Source of the DNA: Natrialba swarupiae
GTDB taxonomy: Archaea; Halobacteriota; Halobacteria; Halobacteriales; Natrialbaceae
Direction: 5' to 3'
DNA length: 64,000 nucleotides
Assembly (NCBI RefSeq): GCF_008245225.1
Contig: NZ_VTAW01000006.1
Location: 94,898 to 158,897, forward strand
Shown here: one piece after another, positions 49,533 through 58,406 of the stretch
Numbering within the stretch: position 1 is the first letter of the stretch
How the letters are laid out: each line of letters starts with the position of its first letter
Made by a program: the position numbers and the translations under genes
The notes under the pieces: model-generated
The model's input: only the letters and a program-made list of their open reading frames with translations
Databases searched by the model: none
Told to the model about the DNA's origin: nothing

Positions 49533-50429
49533 TTACGTCCGATCGAGGTCACGGCCGAACTCGTCGAACGGCTCGAGGTCGTCGGGGAGGTCGTACTCGA
49601 TTCGGCGCTCCTCCTGGCGGTTGACGCCGGCTTCGTCGATCGGCGTCGCAACCGACTCCCAGCCGGGTTTGATCTTGACGCTCTGTGCCGGCATGCCGAC
49701 GACGATGTGGTGGGCGGGGACGTCGTTCTGGACGACCGCTCGTGCACCGACGATAGCGTTCTCGCCGACCCGGTTTCCGGCCCGGATCATCGAATCGAAC
49801 GTGACTCGTGCGTCGTCTTCGATGATCGTGTGATAGTTTCGAACCGCGGTCTGGTCGACGACGTCGTGGTCGTGGCTGTAGACGTGCACGCCGTCGGAAA
49901 TCGAGACGCGATCGCCGATCGTGAGCTTCCCGCGATCGTCGAGATGGACGTCGTCGTGGACGACCGCGTTGTCGCCGATGGTGATGTTGTGACCGTACGT
50001 AAACGAGATTCCCTTGAAGAACCGACAGCCCTCCCCGCACTCCTCGAAGAGGTGATTCGCGAGCATCCGACGGAACCGGAGTGCGAACTCGACGTTGTCC
50101 GCGATCGGTAGGCTGTCGAACTGTCGCCAGAGCCACTGGAGATGTTTCGACCGCCGAAATCGCTTTTCGTCCTTTTCGGCGTAGTACTCGCTTTCGAGGG
50201 TCGTATTACAGGGGTCGTAGCTCTGGAGTCGCACGCGTTCGGCCGGTGAAACCGACTCGCCGCGCTGCCAGCGTTCGTAGGCGTCCCGATCACCCGAGAG
50301 GTCGATCAGGATATCCTCGACGACTGAACAGGTGTCCTCGTCGCTCGAGAGTCGACGATCGACCTCGTCGATGAACGCCTGCATACCGTCTTCCGCCTCG
50401 TCGGGGAGCGAGACGTACCGCTTTGTCAT
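49533..50429 (-). CDS. Left-handed beta-helix (hexapeptide) acyltransferase
   Basis: 298 residues. From about residue 140 come hexapeptide repeats: YGHNITIGDNAVVHDDVHLD, RVSISDGVHVYSHDHDVVD with the catalytic His-type segment YSHDHDV, and GARAVVQNDVPAHHIVVGMP. The final VGMPAQSVKIKP is the classic end of NodL/LacA-type acetyltransferases. The 130-residue N-terminal helical domain is unusual for sugar acetyltransferases but common in this haloarchaeal subgroup. Acyl acceptor unknown. Confidence 0.88.
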   Translation of the reverse strand: MTKRYVSLPDEAEDGMQAFIDEVDRRLSSDEDTCSVVEDILIDLSGDRDAYERWQRGESVSPAERVRLQSYDPCNTTLESEYYAEKDEKRFRRSKHLQWLWRQFDSLPIADNVEFALRFRRMLANHLFEECGEGCRFFKGISFTYGHNITIGDNAVVHDDVHLDDRGKLTIGDRVSISDGVHVYSHDHDVVDQTAVRNYHTIIEDDARVTFDSMIRAGNRVGENAIVGARAVVQNDVPAHHIVVGMPAQSVKIKPGWESVATPIDEAGVNRQEERRIEYDLPDDLEPFDEFGRDLDRT

Positions 50430-50556
50430 ACTCCGAAATTACGCTGCGGAGTTGATAGGGGTTCGGTTGTACGTCCGTCTCGCCGCATTGTACGGGTGAC
50501 TCGAGTGTTACCGGGAAGGGACTGGGCCGTGAGTTGATCGGCGAGTCGCGGTCGGC

Positions 50557-50766
50557 TCACCGGTCGGCGGCCTGCCATCGCGAGAGGATGAGCGCGGGGA
50601 GCGCGATCGAGCCGGAGACGAGCAAGATGCTCACCACGACCGTCCCGACCGTGATCCGGTCCGGTCGGACCTCGAGTTGGCTGATGGCGAGGGGAACGAG
50701 CACGACGACGGCGAGGACGATCGCGAGCAGGATCCGATCGGGCGACCGGTGGCGAGCGCCGTCCAT
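50557..50766 (-). CDS. Small two-helix membrane protein
   Basis: 69 residues starting MDGARHRSPDRILLAIVLAV. Helix 1 is LLAIVLAVVVLVPLAIS and helix 2 TVGTVVVSILLVSGSIALPA, with a short basic tail. I chose the ATG at 50766. The much longer open frame upstream is antisense to the aldo-keto reductase gene. Family not recognised. Confidence 0.55.
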   Translation of the reverse strand: MDGARHRSPDRILLAIVLAVVVLVPLAISQLEVRPDRITVGTVVVSILLVSGSIALPALILSRWQAADR

Positions 50767-50910
50767 ACCCGACGTAGTCGACGAACCACCAAGAGCGGTT
50801 CGGCTCCGTTCGGTACCGGGAGCACACTCGAGGTGGTTCACCGAAACCGGTTCGGACTGCCGCGTTGACCGTTCCGGACGCGATAAGTCCCCTTGATCCG
50901 AATGAGACGT

Positions 50911-52086
50911 ATGGAATACCGTCGACTGGGCGACTCCGATGTCGAGGTCAGCGAGGTCGGCTTCGGCGCGTGGGTCGTCGGCACCGATTGGTGGGGTGAC
51001 CGCTCCGAGGAAGACGCCCGCGAGATGGTTCGCTACGCCATCGATCGGGGAGTCACCTACCTCGATACGGGCGACGTCTACGGCCACGGCCGGAGCGAGA
51101 AACTGATCGGCGAGGCCATCGCCGACGTCCGCGAGGACGTCACCCTCGCCACCAAAGTCGGCTACGACTTCTACAACCACCCCCAGGCCGGCCACGGCGA
51201 ACTTCCGAAGGAGATGGATCCGGACTACCTCCGCGAGGCCGTCGAACGCTCCCTCGAGCGCCTCGACGTCGACGTGATCGACGTGCTCCAGCTCCACAAC
51301 GCCAACGTCGAGGAGATCACGCCGGACGTCCTCGAACTGCTCGACGAACTCGAGGAAGAGGGGGTGATCCGCGCCCGCGGACTCGCTCTCGGTCCGTCGA
51401 TCGGCTGGCTCGCGGAGGGTGATTTCGCCATCGAGCGGGAGTTCGACTCGGTACAACTGGTGTGGAACGTCCTCGAGCAGGCGGTCGGCAACCACTTCCT
51501 CGAGACGATCGCAGAGACGGGGTCGTCGACGAGTCTCGTCCCGCGGGTCCCCCACTCCTCGGGGATCCTGAACGAACAGGTCACGCCCGCAACCGAACTC
51601 GAGGACGGCGACCACCGCGGCTTCCGGCCCGACGAGTGGTACGAGACGGGCTGGGAGAAACTCGAGACGCTTCGCTTCTTAGAGCGCGCGGAGCCACGGT
51701 CTGCGGGCGACTCGAGCGGTGCGAGGCGCGAACGGAGTGAGGGCCTCGATGAAACGAACGGCAAAGCCGTGAGCGGACAAAGCCCGCCAGAGCGCGACGA
51801 GTCGGGCGAACGCGAACGGACCATGGCACAGGCGTCGATCGCGTGGTTGCTATCCCACGACCCCGTCGCGAGCGTCACGCCCACGTTCCGGACGACCGAC
51901 GACATCGACGAGTGGGCGGCCGCCAGCGAGGTTCCGACGCTCACCGACGAGGAGATGGCCCGCGTCGGGCGGCTGTACGAGGACGGGTTCGACATCGACC
52001 GCAACGACGGGATGGACTCGCTTCGTTCGTCGGTCGACGGCGACGACATCGAGTCGGCGGGACTCGACGAACTCGCGGCCGACTGA
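50911..52086 (+). CDS. Aldo-keto reductase with an in-frame low-complexity insertion
   Basis: 391 residues from the ATG at 50911 (TATA-like GATAAGT 26 bases upstream). AKR features: RRLGDSDVEVSEVGFGAWVV, YLDTGDVYGHGRSEKLIGEA with the catalytic Asp/Tyr region, LATKVGYDF with the catalytic Lys, and VLQLHNA with a His. Residues near 265-305 (SSGARRERSEGLDETNGKAV, then SGQSPPERDESGERER) do not belong to the fold and look like inserted intergenic-type repeat DNA kept in frame. It probably reduces carbonyls with NADPH. Confidence 0.9.
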   Translation: MEYRRLGDSDVEVSEVGFGAWVVGTDWWGDRSEEDAREMVRYAIDRGVTYLDTGDVYGHGRSEKLIGEAIADVREDVTLATKVGYDFYNHPQAGHGELPKEMDPDYLREAVERSLERLDVDVIDVLQLHNANVEEITPDVLELLDELEEEGVIRARGLALGPSIGWLAEGDFAIEREFDSVQLVWNVLEQAVGNHFLETIAETGSSTSLVPRVPHSSGILNEQVTPATELEDGDHRGFRPDEWYETGWEKLETLRFLERAEPRSAGDSSGARRERSEGLDETNGKAVSGQSPPERDESGERERTMAQASIAWLLSHDPVASVTPTFRTTDDIDEWAAASEVPTLTDEEMARVGRLYEDGFDIDRNDGMDSLRSSVDGDDIESAGLDELAAD

Positions 52087-52146
52087 TCCGGTCTGGTGGA
52101 CCGATTGACCGGAAGCGTCGACGTTCGTTTGCCGTCAGAGCGGACG

Positions 52147-52944
52147 TCACCGTTCGGCGGCCGACTCGAGGCGACCGCCGAGCCACTCCTCCCAGGAGGT
52201 CGTTCCGACGGTTCGATCCGGGCAGGTCGCCGTACCGGAGCGAAACGCCGCGGCGGTCGAACCGGGGACCGGAAGCCGAACGATCGGCCGGCGAACGCCC
52301 GTCGCGTCCCGGTAGGCCGCCGCGAGCTCCCGGACGGTTCGAACGTCGGGTCCGCCGACGTCAGGGACGCGGCCGCTCGGTTCGCGGGTCGCGTACTCGA
52401 GGATCGCGTCGGCCGCCTCACCGACGTCGATCGGCTGGATGCGAAACTGCGTCGGCAACGCCCAGACGGGCACTCGAGCAACCGTCTCGAGCAACTCGAA
52501 GACGAACGAGTGAAACTGGGTCGCGCGGACGACCGTCGAGGGGACCGAACTGTCCTCGACCGCCCGCTCGGCCCGACGTTTGTGTTCGTAGTACGAGAGT
52601 GGAACCTCGTCTACGCCGACGATCGAGACGTAGACGACGTTCTCGACGTCCGCGTCGTCGGCCGCCTCGAGGAGCCGTTCGGTGCCGTGGACGTCGACCG
52701 CTTCGCTGTCGCCTCGGGGAGCCGACGCGGCGTGAATCACGACGTCGACGTCGGCGAGCGCCTCCTCGAGTCCAGTCCCATCGAGCACGTCGAGTTCGAC
52801 CCACTCGACGTCGTTGTCGTCCGCCGACGGCGGCGATCGGCTCGCCGCCCGGACGTCGTGTCCGGCCTCGAGGAGGCGCGGCCGGAGTGCGTTGCCGAGC
52901 GTCCCCGTCGCGCCGGTGACGAGCGTCCGAGTCCGTGGTGTCAT
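52147..52944 (-). CDS. NAD(P)-binding atypical short-chain dehydrogenase (NmrA/NDUFA9-like)
   Basis: 265 residues. The Rossmann motif TLVTGATGTLGNALRPRLLE starts the protein; DVVIHAASAPRGD and VENVVYVSIVGVDEVPLSYY follow. The extended-SDR Tyr-Lys pair is represented by YYEHKRRAE. Such atypical SDRs bind NAD(P) and act as reductases, quinone or complex I-associated proteins, or redox sensors. Substrate unknown. Monocistronic, convergent with the aldo-keto reductase. Confidence 0.88.
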   Translation of the reverse strand: MTPRTRTLVTGATGTLGNALRPRLLEAGHDVRAASRSPPSADDNDVEWVELDVLDGTGLEEALADVDVVIHAASAPRGDSEAVDVHGTERLLEAADDADVENVVYVSIVGVDEVPLSYYEHKRRAERAVEDSSVPSTVVRATQFHSFVFELLETVARVPVWALPTQFRIQPIDVGEAADAILEYATREPSGRVPDVGGPDVRTVRELAAAYRDATGVRRPIVRLPVPGSTAAAFRSGTATCPDRTVGTTSWEEWLGGRLESAAER

Positions 52945-53029
52945 CGATCCCTAGTTGGGACCGTACGACCGAATCGGCGACGCCGGATATGTCTGGATGA
53001 TTTAAGTATAGGGCGTCGACAGGACGAGT

Positions 53030-53701
53030 ATGAAGTACGTCCGGCTGACTCTCGATGCCGGCGGCCGCGAGGCCGAAATCCATCCGATGTACGACGTGCT
53101 GGTCAACGCGTCGTACGTCGAGCGAGCAATCGCCATGCACTGGAGTTTCGTCGGCGACGAACTGGGAATGATGCACTACGTCGAGGGTGTCCAGGAGCCC
53201 TTCCGGGACGCCCTCGAGCGCATTCCCGAGGTGTTCGACTACGCGCTCACCTCCGATGACGACGGCTCGTTCTACGCGTACGTCCGGGATTCGACGACCG
53301 AACCGCTCCGGGAACTGTTCGGCGCGACTCAGCGCTGTCCCGCGGTCGCGCTCCCGCCGCTCGAGTACGCCGACGGAACGGTATCCTACGCGGTGTTCGG
53401 GCCGCCCGAGGAGATCCAGCGAACGCTCGAGGCGCTTCCGGCCCCGATCGACGTGACGATCTCCGCGGTCGGCGGCCTCTCCGCGCTCTCCGGGGCGGTC
53501 GAATCGACGGTGACCGAGCGCCAGCGTGAGGCGCTCGAGGCCGCCCTCTCGGTCGGCTACTACGAAGTCCCGCGCGAAGCCGACCACGAGGCGGTCGCCG
53601 ACGCGATCGACTGTGCGCCGAGTACGGCCGCCGAACACCTCCGCCGAGGAGAGGCGAACGCGTTGCGAGCGCTGTTCGACGGCTCGAGGCGGTGGATATG
53701 A
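53030..53701 (+). CDS. HTH-10 (Bat-type) transcriptional regulator
   Basis: 223 residues. The C-terminal HTH-10 is VTERQREALEAALSVGYYEV, then HEAVADAIDCAPSTAAEHLR. The N-terminal half is the haloarchaeal Bat-associated sensor type (HPMYDVLVNASYVERAIAMH). A TATA-like TTTAAGTATA lies 26 bases before the ATG. It is followed 50 bases later by a BASS-family transporter gene, a possible target. Confidence 0.88.
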   Translation: MKYVRLTLDAGGREAEIHPMYDVLVNASYVERAIAMHWSFVGDELGMMHYVEGVQEPFRDALERIPEVFDYALTSDDDGSFYAYVRDSTTEPLRELFGATQRCPAVALPPLEYADGTVSYAVFGPPEEIQRTLEALPAPIDVTISAVGGLSALSGAVESTVTERQREALEAALSVGYYEVPREADHEAVADAIDCAPSTAAEHLRRGEANALRALFDGSRRWI

Positions 53702-53750
53702 GTGTGCCGTCGAATCTGTGCGAACCGACGCGTGTCCGGGTGAGGAGAAC

Positions 53751-54731
53751 GTGATACCGCTTCTCGAGCGAGTCGGCCGATTCACGAGCAGGTACTTCGT
53801 CGTCTGGGTGCTGGCTGGGTCGGCGCTGGCGCTTTACACGCCGGGGACGTTCACCCCGATCGCCGACTACATCGCGCCGTTGCTCGGGATCGTCATGCTC
53901 GGTATGGGGTTGACGCTTTCGCCGGGGGACTTCCGGCGGATCCTCGAGCGGCCGCGGGACGTGTTCGTCGGCGCGACCGCCCAGTGGGTGTGCATGCCGC
54001 TTTTCGCGTACCTGCTCGTCGTCGGCCTCGGGATTCCCTGGGAGATCGGCGTCGGCTTGATCCTCCTCGGTGCCGCGCCCGGCGGGACGGCCTCGAACGT
54101 GATGACGTACCTCGGACGTGGTGACGTCGCCCTGTCGGTCACGATCACCTCGGTGACGACGCTCGCCGCGCCGCTGGTGATGCCGGCGTGGGTCGTCGTC
54201 CTCGCGGGCGAGGAGATCACCGTCACGTTCGCCGAAATGGCCCGGGAGATCGTCCTGATCGTCCTGATCCCGGTCGTCGCCGGGGTCGTCCTCCGCGTGC
54301 TTCTCGACAGATACGCGCCGACGGCGGCGAAGGCGGGGCTCTCGATCTTCCCGGCGATCAGCGTGATCGTCATCGTCGCGATCGTCGCCGCAGTCGTGGG
54401 CCTCAACGCAGGGGACGTCCTCGGAGCCAGCGTCGTCGTCGTGCTCGCGGTCGTCGTACACAACGCCCTCGGTCTGGGGGCCGGCTACGGGGTCGGTCGG
54501 CTGACGAAGATGAGCGAGGAACGAGCCCGCGCCTGCGCGTTCGAGGTCGGCCTCCAGAACAGCGGTCTCGCCGTCGCACTCGCTGTCGCGTTCTTCGATC
54601 CGATCGCGGCCCTGATTCCGGCGCTGTTCAGCGTCTGGCACAACGTGACCGGGCCGGCGCTCGCGACCGTCTTCGTCCGACGCGACGGCGAACCGATCGC
54701 CGAGTACGAATCGGCCGCAGTCTCCGATTGA
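53751..54731 (+). CDS. Bile acid:sodium symporter (BASS) family transporter
   Basis: 326 residues from the GTG at 53751, just before the first helix. A GAGGAG stretch lies four bases upstream. About nine or ten membrane helices. Family motifs are LGIVMLGMGLTLSPGDF, LLGAAPGGTASNVMTYLGRG with the sodium-site region, and the second crossover FEVGLQNSGLAVALAVAFFD. BASS members move organic anions, keto acids or pantoate with sodium. Bile acids are not implied. It may be controlled by the preceding HTH-10 regulator. Confidence 0.9.
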   Translation: MIPLLERVGRFTSRYFVVWVLAGSALALYTPGTFTPIADYIAPLLGIVMLGMGLTLSPGDFRRILERPRDVFVGATAQWVCMPLFAYLLVVGLGIPWEIGVGLILLGAAPGGTASNVMTYLGRGDVALSVTITSVTTLAAPLVMPAWVVVLAGEEITVTFAEMAREIVLIVLIPVVAGVVLRVLLDRYAPTAAKAGLSIFPAISVIVIVAIVAAVVGLNAGDVLGASVVVVLAVVVHNALGLGAGYGVGRLTKMSEERARACAFEVGLQNSGLAVALAVAFFDPIAALIPALFSVWHNVTGPALATVFVRRDGEPIAEYESAAVSD

Positions 54732-54816
54732 TCTCCGAACCAACCAAACTCCCTTAATCACATTTAATCCCCTGGGAGATATCCTTTTACGTCCGGTTGG
54801 TGTGTTGGATTGTAAC

Positions 54817-55281
54817 ATGGATGAAGTCACCTACGTCCAGAAGGCGTGTGCCTACATCACTCGAGAGACCGGCGAGTTGCTGGTCTTCGAGGGGCCGGGC
54901 CACGACGGATTACAGATTCCGAAAGGGACGCTCGAGGCGGGCGAGTCGCCTCGGGAGGCGCTCTTTCGCGAAGTCAGAGAGGAGAGCGGACTCGGAACGC
55001 TCTCGGGAACGCGACAGCTCGCGACGGACGTCTGGACCCGACGTCACTCGCCGCCGAAACGGTACGTCCGTCACTTCTACCACGCGATCGTCCACGAACC
55101 GCGCGACCGGTGGACCCACGTCGTAGAAGACGGTGGTGACGAACACGGTGCCGAATTCGAGTTCTCCTGGGTTCGCCCGTCGATCGACCGCGAGTTCGCA
55201 CTCGACCTCGACGATTACGCCCACTTGCTCCCGACGGTCGACGTCGCCGACGCCGACGCGGCCGCGCTAGCTTCCGATTGA
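54817..55281 (+). CDS. Nudix hydrolase
   Basis: 154 residues from the ATG at 54817. The complete Nudix box reads GTLEAGESPREALFREVREE, then SGL, with all metal-binding Glu residues. Upstream KACAYITRETGELLVFEGPG gives the first strands. Such enzymes cleave nucleoside diphosphates linked to another moiety. The substrate is not predictable. A TATA-like CTTTTACG lies about 30 bases upstream. Confidence 0.9.
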   Translation: MDEVTYVQKACAYITRETGELLVFEGPGHDGLQIPKGTLEAGESPREALFREVREESGLGTLSGTRQLATDVWTRRHSPPKRYVRHFYHAIVHEPRDRWTHVVEDGGDEHGAEFEFSWVRPSIDREFALDLDDYAHLLPTVDVADADAAALASD

Positions 55282-55303
55282 GACGAATCTGAACCCCAGT
55301 CGC

Positions 55304-56740
55304 TCACTTCGAGAGCGCGCGTTCGACTGCCTCCGCGACACTTTCCGCCTTCTCCGCCAGGTTTTCGCCGACCAGCCCCTCGTCGACGGCGGCCTCGAGT
55401 TCGTCGGCGTCGACGACCTCGACCGAGCCGTCGGGTCGTTTGATCACGTCGACGTAGAGGTCGACGTACCGGATCGCGTCGGGAAACAGTTCGACGGGTG
55501 TACAGACGTTGACGTACGTCCCCTTCGTTCCGCCGTCGGCCCCGCGGTAGGTCGTCGGATACCACCACCGACCCTCGCGGAACTTGGTTACCGCCGTGTC
55601 GCCGTCTTCTTTGGGTGTGCCGAGTGCGTCGTAACTGCCGCCACTGCCCATCGAGCGCTCGAGGGTGAGCTTTCCGTCGGGGTCGATCGCGGTGACGTCG
55701 CCGTAGCCAAGCGAGATCAGTCGGCCGTCGGGTTTGCCGTGGCCGATCTCGAGGCGGTCGCCCGTCGCGGGACCGAACTGGCGCGAAACGGCGTCGAAGG
55801 GAAACGAGCCGTTCGGATTTCCGTCGGTTACGGGGGAGCCACAGACCGCTTCGGCGAAGTCGACCGCCGCGCTCGCGGCTCGATCGGCCGCTTTCGTCCG
55901 ATGGTGGCCGACCATCGTCGTCTCGACCTCCCGGCGGGCGTCGTCCAGTGTGAACCGCGACTCGCGGCCGAACCAGAGCCACGCCGTCGCCCGCGGTTCG
56001 GCGAGTTCGCCCGGTTCGCCGGGTTCGGCGGGCGCGTCGGCGAGTTCGTCCTCGAGTGTCGCCAGCCGGTCGACGCCGTCTTCGAGCGCTTCGCCCATCG
56101 CCTCGAGGTCGGCGTCGGCGGCCGTCTCCCGCCAGCGCAGGCCCCAGCCCTCGGGGACGTCGGTCGAGAGCAGGTCGGTCATCCCGACCAGTTCCTCGCC
56201 GCGCTCGCCGCGAACGGCCGCCGAGACCCCGGTTCGATCCCGTGAGATCGTACAGAGACCGCCCTCGACCTCGAGGGTCGACTCGACGAGCGGCCGATCG
56301 TCGTCCCACGGCGGCGTCGGCTCGTCGACCTGCACGCGGTAGCGGTTACCGGCGTCGACGTAGCCGTCGACGTCGTCGTATTTGAGATAGCCCCGCCGGC
56401 CGTCGCCCAGGTCAACGGGTGCGCCGCGGCCGCCACCTGCCTCGAGCACCTCCGCGTCGAAGACCGCTCCCCGCGGAACGTCGGCATCCCACCGGAACGC
56501 ATCGATCGCGACGTCCTCGAGTTGCGAACAGACCGTCTCGACAGCATCCGACCCCCCGGAGATCTCGAGCCCCTGGCGGTCGCGGGTCGTGTAGATCGTC
56601 ACGTCGGCCGGTGTGGCCTCGAACGAGCGGTCGAACCGCTCCCGGATCGGCCCGGAGGCCTGGACGACCTCGAGGCCGTTCTCGCCGAGCAGCTGGGTGA
56701 CGGCGGTCGTGTAGATGCCGCGAACGCGGACGCTCGTCAT
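55304..56740 (-). CDS. FAU-1-like ribonuclease (RNase E/G-like with DUF402)
   Basis: 478 residues from the ATG at 56740. The N-terminal part resembles the RNase E/G S1-like region (VRGIYTTAVTQLLGENGLEV and GYLKYDDVDGYVDAGNRYRV). The C-terminal 160 residues are a DUF402 domain (WWYPTTYRGADGGTKGTYVN, then LFPDAIRYVDLYVDVIKRPD). This is the layout of archaeal FAU-1, an AU-rich RNA-binding RNase involved in 5S rRNA processing in Pyrococcus and Thermococcus. Its start overlaps the stop of the upstream gene by four bases. Confidence 0.88.
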   Translation of the reverse strand: MTSVRVRGIYTTAVTQLLGENGLEVVQASGPIRERFDRSFEATPADVTIYTTRDRQGLEISGGSDAVETVCSQLEDVAIDAFRWDADVPRGAVFDAEVLEAGGGRGAPVDLGDGRRGYLKYDDVDGYVDAGNRYRVQVDEPTPPWDDDRPLVESTLEVEGGLCTISRDRTGVSAAVRGERGEELVGMTDLLSTDVPEGWGLRWRETAADADLEAMGEALEDGVDRLATLEDELADAPAEPGEPGELAEPRATAWLWFGRESRFTLDDARREVETTMVGHHRTKAADRAASAAVDFAEAVCGSPVTDGNPNGSFPFDAVSRQFGPATGDRLEIGHGKPDGRLISLGYGDVTAIDPDGKLTLERSMGSGGSYDALGTPKEDGDTAVTKFREGRWWYPTTYRGADGGTKGTYVNVCTPVELFPDAIRYVDLYVDVIKRPDGSVEVVDADELEAAVDEGLVGENLAEKAESVAEAVERALSK

Positions 56741-57114
56741 CGGAACGTCTCCCGGTCGGGCGCGAACCGGACCCGGTCGTGGATCGTCGGCCCGAGGGTG
56801 AGTTCGACCGATCCGTCGTCCAGAATGCGCCCGTCCTCGACGTAGACGCCCCACGTATCGAAGCGCAGCCAGCCCCGCATCTCGTCGGCGTGGGTCGTCA
56901 GATCGAGCGACTCGACCGTGTGTTCGGGAAAGGCCGCACTCGAGTGGGCCATCTCCATATCCGAGTACACCACCTCGTGTTCGTCGAAAAACGCCTCGAG
57001 CGCCGCCGCGTCGGCCTCGACGGCCTCGATGACCGCCTCGGAGGCGGCCCGGAGATCGTCGGTCTCGAGGCCGACCTCGCGAAGCGCGCGCTGGGTTCGC
57101 TGATCGAAGTACAT
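56737..57114 (-). CDS. DUF7532-type protein coupled to FAU-1 gene
   Basis: 125 residues from the ATG at 57114. Helical N-terminus (RALREVGLETDDLRAASEAV, then IEAVEADAAALEAFFDE), then a beta-rich end (LRFDTWGVYVEDGRILDDGS, VELTLGP). No catalytic motif. The stop overlaps the FAU-1 start (ATGA), so co-translation with an RNA-processing enzyme suggests a partner or regulator. Family name recalled, not searched. Confidence 0.72.
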   Translation of the reverse strand: MYFDQRTQRALREVGLETDDLRAASEAVIEAVEADAAALEAFFDEHEVVYSDMEMAHSSAAFPEHTVESLDLTTHADEMRGWLRFDTWGVYVEDGRILDDGSVELTLGPTIHDRVRFAPDRETFR

Positions 57115-57245
57115 AGCGGCCGTTGGCGCGCGATCCCTTTGTGGATTCCGAGTTTTCGCCGACTCGCCGTGAGAGATCGGAGTCGACAGCCGTCCGCGTC
57201 GAGGTGGCACGAACGCTTACCGGAAAGCAAGCCGTAGGACGTCGT

Positions 57246-58253
57246 ATGTCGCGACGGCGAGATCCGGTCGAGCGAGCCGACCAGGAGTCGACCGACCTCT
57301 ACGACGTCTCGACCTGGGAGCCGCGGTCGGCGGTCGACCGGCTCTCCTACGGCGTCTATCGGGGGATCAACTACGGGCTGCGTGGGATCGTTCTGTTGGT
57401 CGCACTCGGGATCACGCTCCTGTTGCTCGTTCAGCCGGGGTATCTCGTCCTCGAGCAGCCGCTTCTCGGAATCTTCTTCGGACTCTCGATCGTGCCGGCT
57501 GCGGTGCTCGCCGCGTTCATCTGGTATACGGACATCACGTCCTCCGAACCGCTCGGGTTACTCGTTGCCACGTTCGTCCTCGCCGTGTTGTTCGCGACGT
57601 TCGCGGCGATCGTAAACTCGCTGACGGGTCCGTGGTTCGAACGGTTCGGCGCAGTCGGATTGGTCTTCTTTTTCTTCCTGATAGTCGGCCCCGTCGAGGA
57701 GGCCGTAAAGCTCCTCGCGGTTCGGGTCTTCGCCTACCGGAGCGATTCGTTCGATGCGGTGATCGTGGGTGCCGTCTACGGGGCGGTCGCGGGACTCGGG
57801 TTTGCCGCCATCGAGAACGCGATCTACATCGCCAGCACCGTCGCCGAGGCGGAGATCGGATTTTTCGCCGCGGCAACCGGAATTACGACCGTTCGCGCAC
57901 TCGTCGGCCCTGGTCACGTCCTCTACTCCGCCATCGCGGGCTACTACCTCGGGCTCGCGAAGTTCAACCCACAGTACGCCGGACCGCTCGTCGTCAAGGG
58001 GCTGTTGATCGCAGCAGTCCTTCATGCCACCTACAACAGTACCGTCCAGGTCGTCCCGGACGTCGCCGCGGCACTGTATCCTATCACACCCGAACTTGCG
58101 TTCGTCGGCTACGTGATCGTCTTCGATCTCGCGGTCGGCTACTACCTCTACCGGAAAATCGCCCGCTACCGGCGGACTTACGACGCCGTCAGGGGCGATA
58201 CGCGTCGATCATCACAGCCCGAGTTGACCGAATTCGATCCTCCCTCCAGATAA
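57246..58253 (+). CDS. PrsW-family intramembrane metalloprotease
   Basis: 335 residues, about eight helices. Family residues: VGPVEEAVKLLAV (catalytic EE), GLGFAAIENAIY, PGHVLYSAIAGYYLG and LHATYNS (metal His). Bacterial PrsW cleaves an anti-sigma factor. Archaeal members have unknown substrates. I chose the ATG at 57246, with a TATA-like GCTTAC 28 bases upstream. The C-terminal tail is basic and cytoplasmic. Confidence 0.92.
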   Translation: MSRRRDPVERADQESTDLYDVSTWEPRSAVDRLSYGVYRGINYGLRGIVLLVALGITLLLLVQPGYLVLEQPLLGIFFGLSIVPAAVLAAFIWYTDITSSEPLGLLVATFVLAVLFATFAAIVNSLTGPWFERFGAVGLVFFFFLIVGPVEEAVKLLAVRVFAYRSDSFDAVIVGAVYGAVAGLGFAAIENAIYIASTVAEAEIGFFAAATGITTVRALVGPGHVLYSAIAGYYLGLAKFNPQYAGPLVVKGLLIAAVLHATYNSTVQVVPDVAAALYPITPELAFVGYVIVFDLAVGYYLYRKIARYRRTYDAVRGDTRRSSQPELTEFDPPSR

Positions 58254-58320
58254 CTCGATCCAGCCCTCGAGGCGAATCGGTCCGATTCGTTCGTTTCAGA
58301 CCCACGATCCTCTCGTGGAT

Positions 58321-58404
58321 TGATACGGTCTACTGTAACGTTTTGCCAGAGTGACCGCAAGACTGCTCGCGGTCCTTCGGTAGCGACGTACAGCAGTCCG
58401 TATG
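58321..58404. repeat. Dispersed palindromic element, copy 5
   Basis: 84 bp. The arms are TGATACGGTCTACTGTAACG and, on the minus strand, GCATACGGACTGCTGTACG. The central stem pairs GACCGC with GCGGTC. It begins two bases after the TAG of the minus-strand histidine kinase. Confidence 0.8.
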
Positions 58405-58406
58405 CG

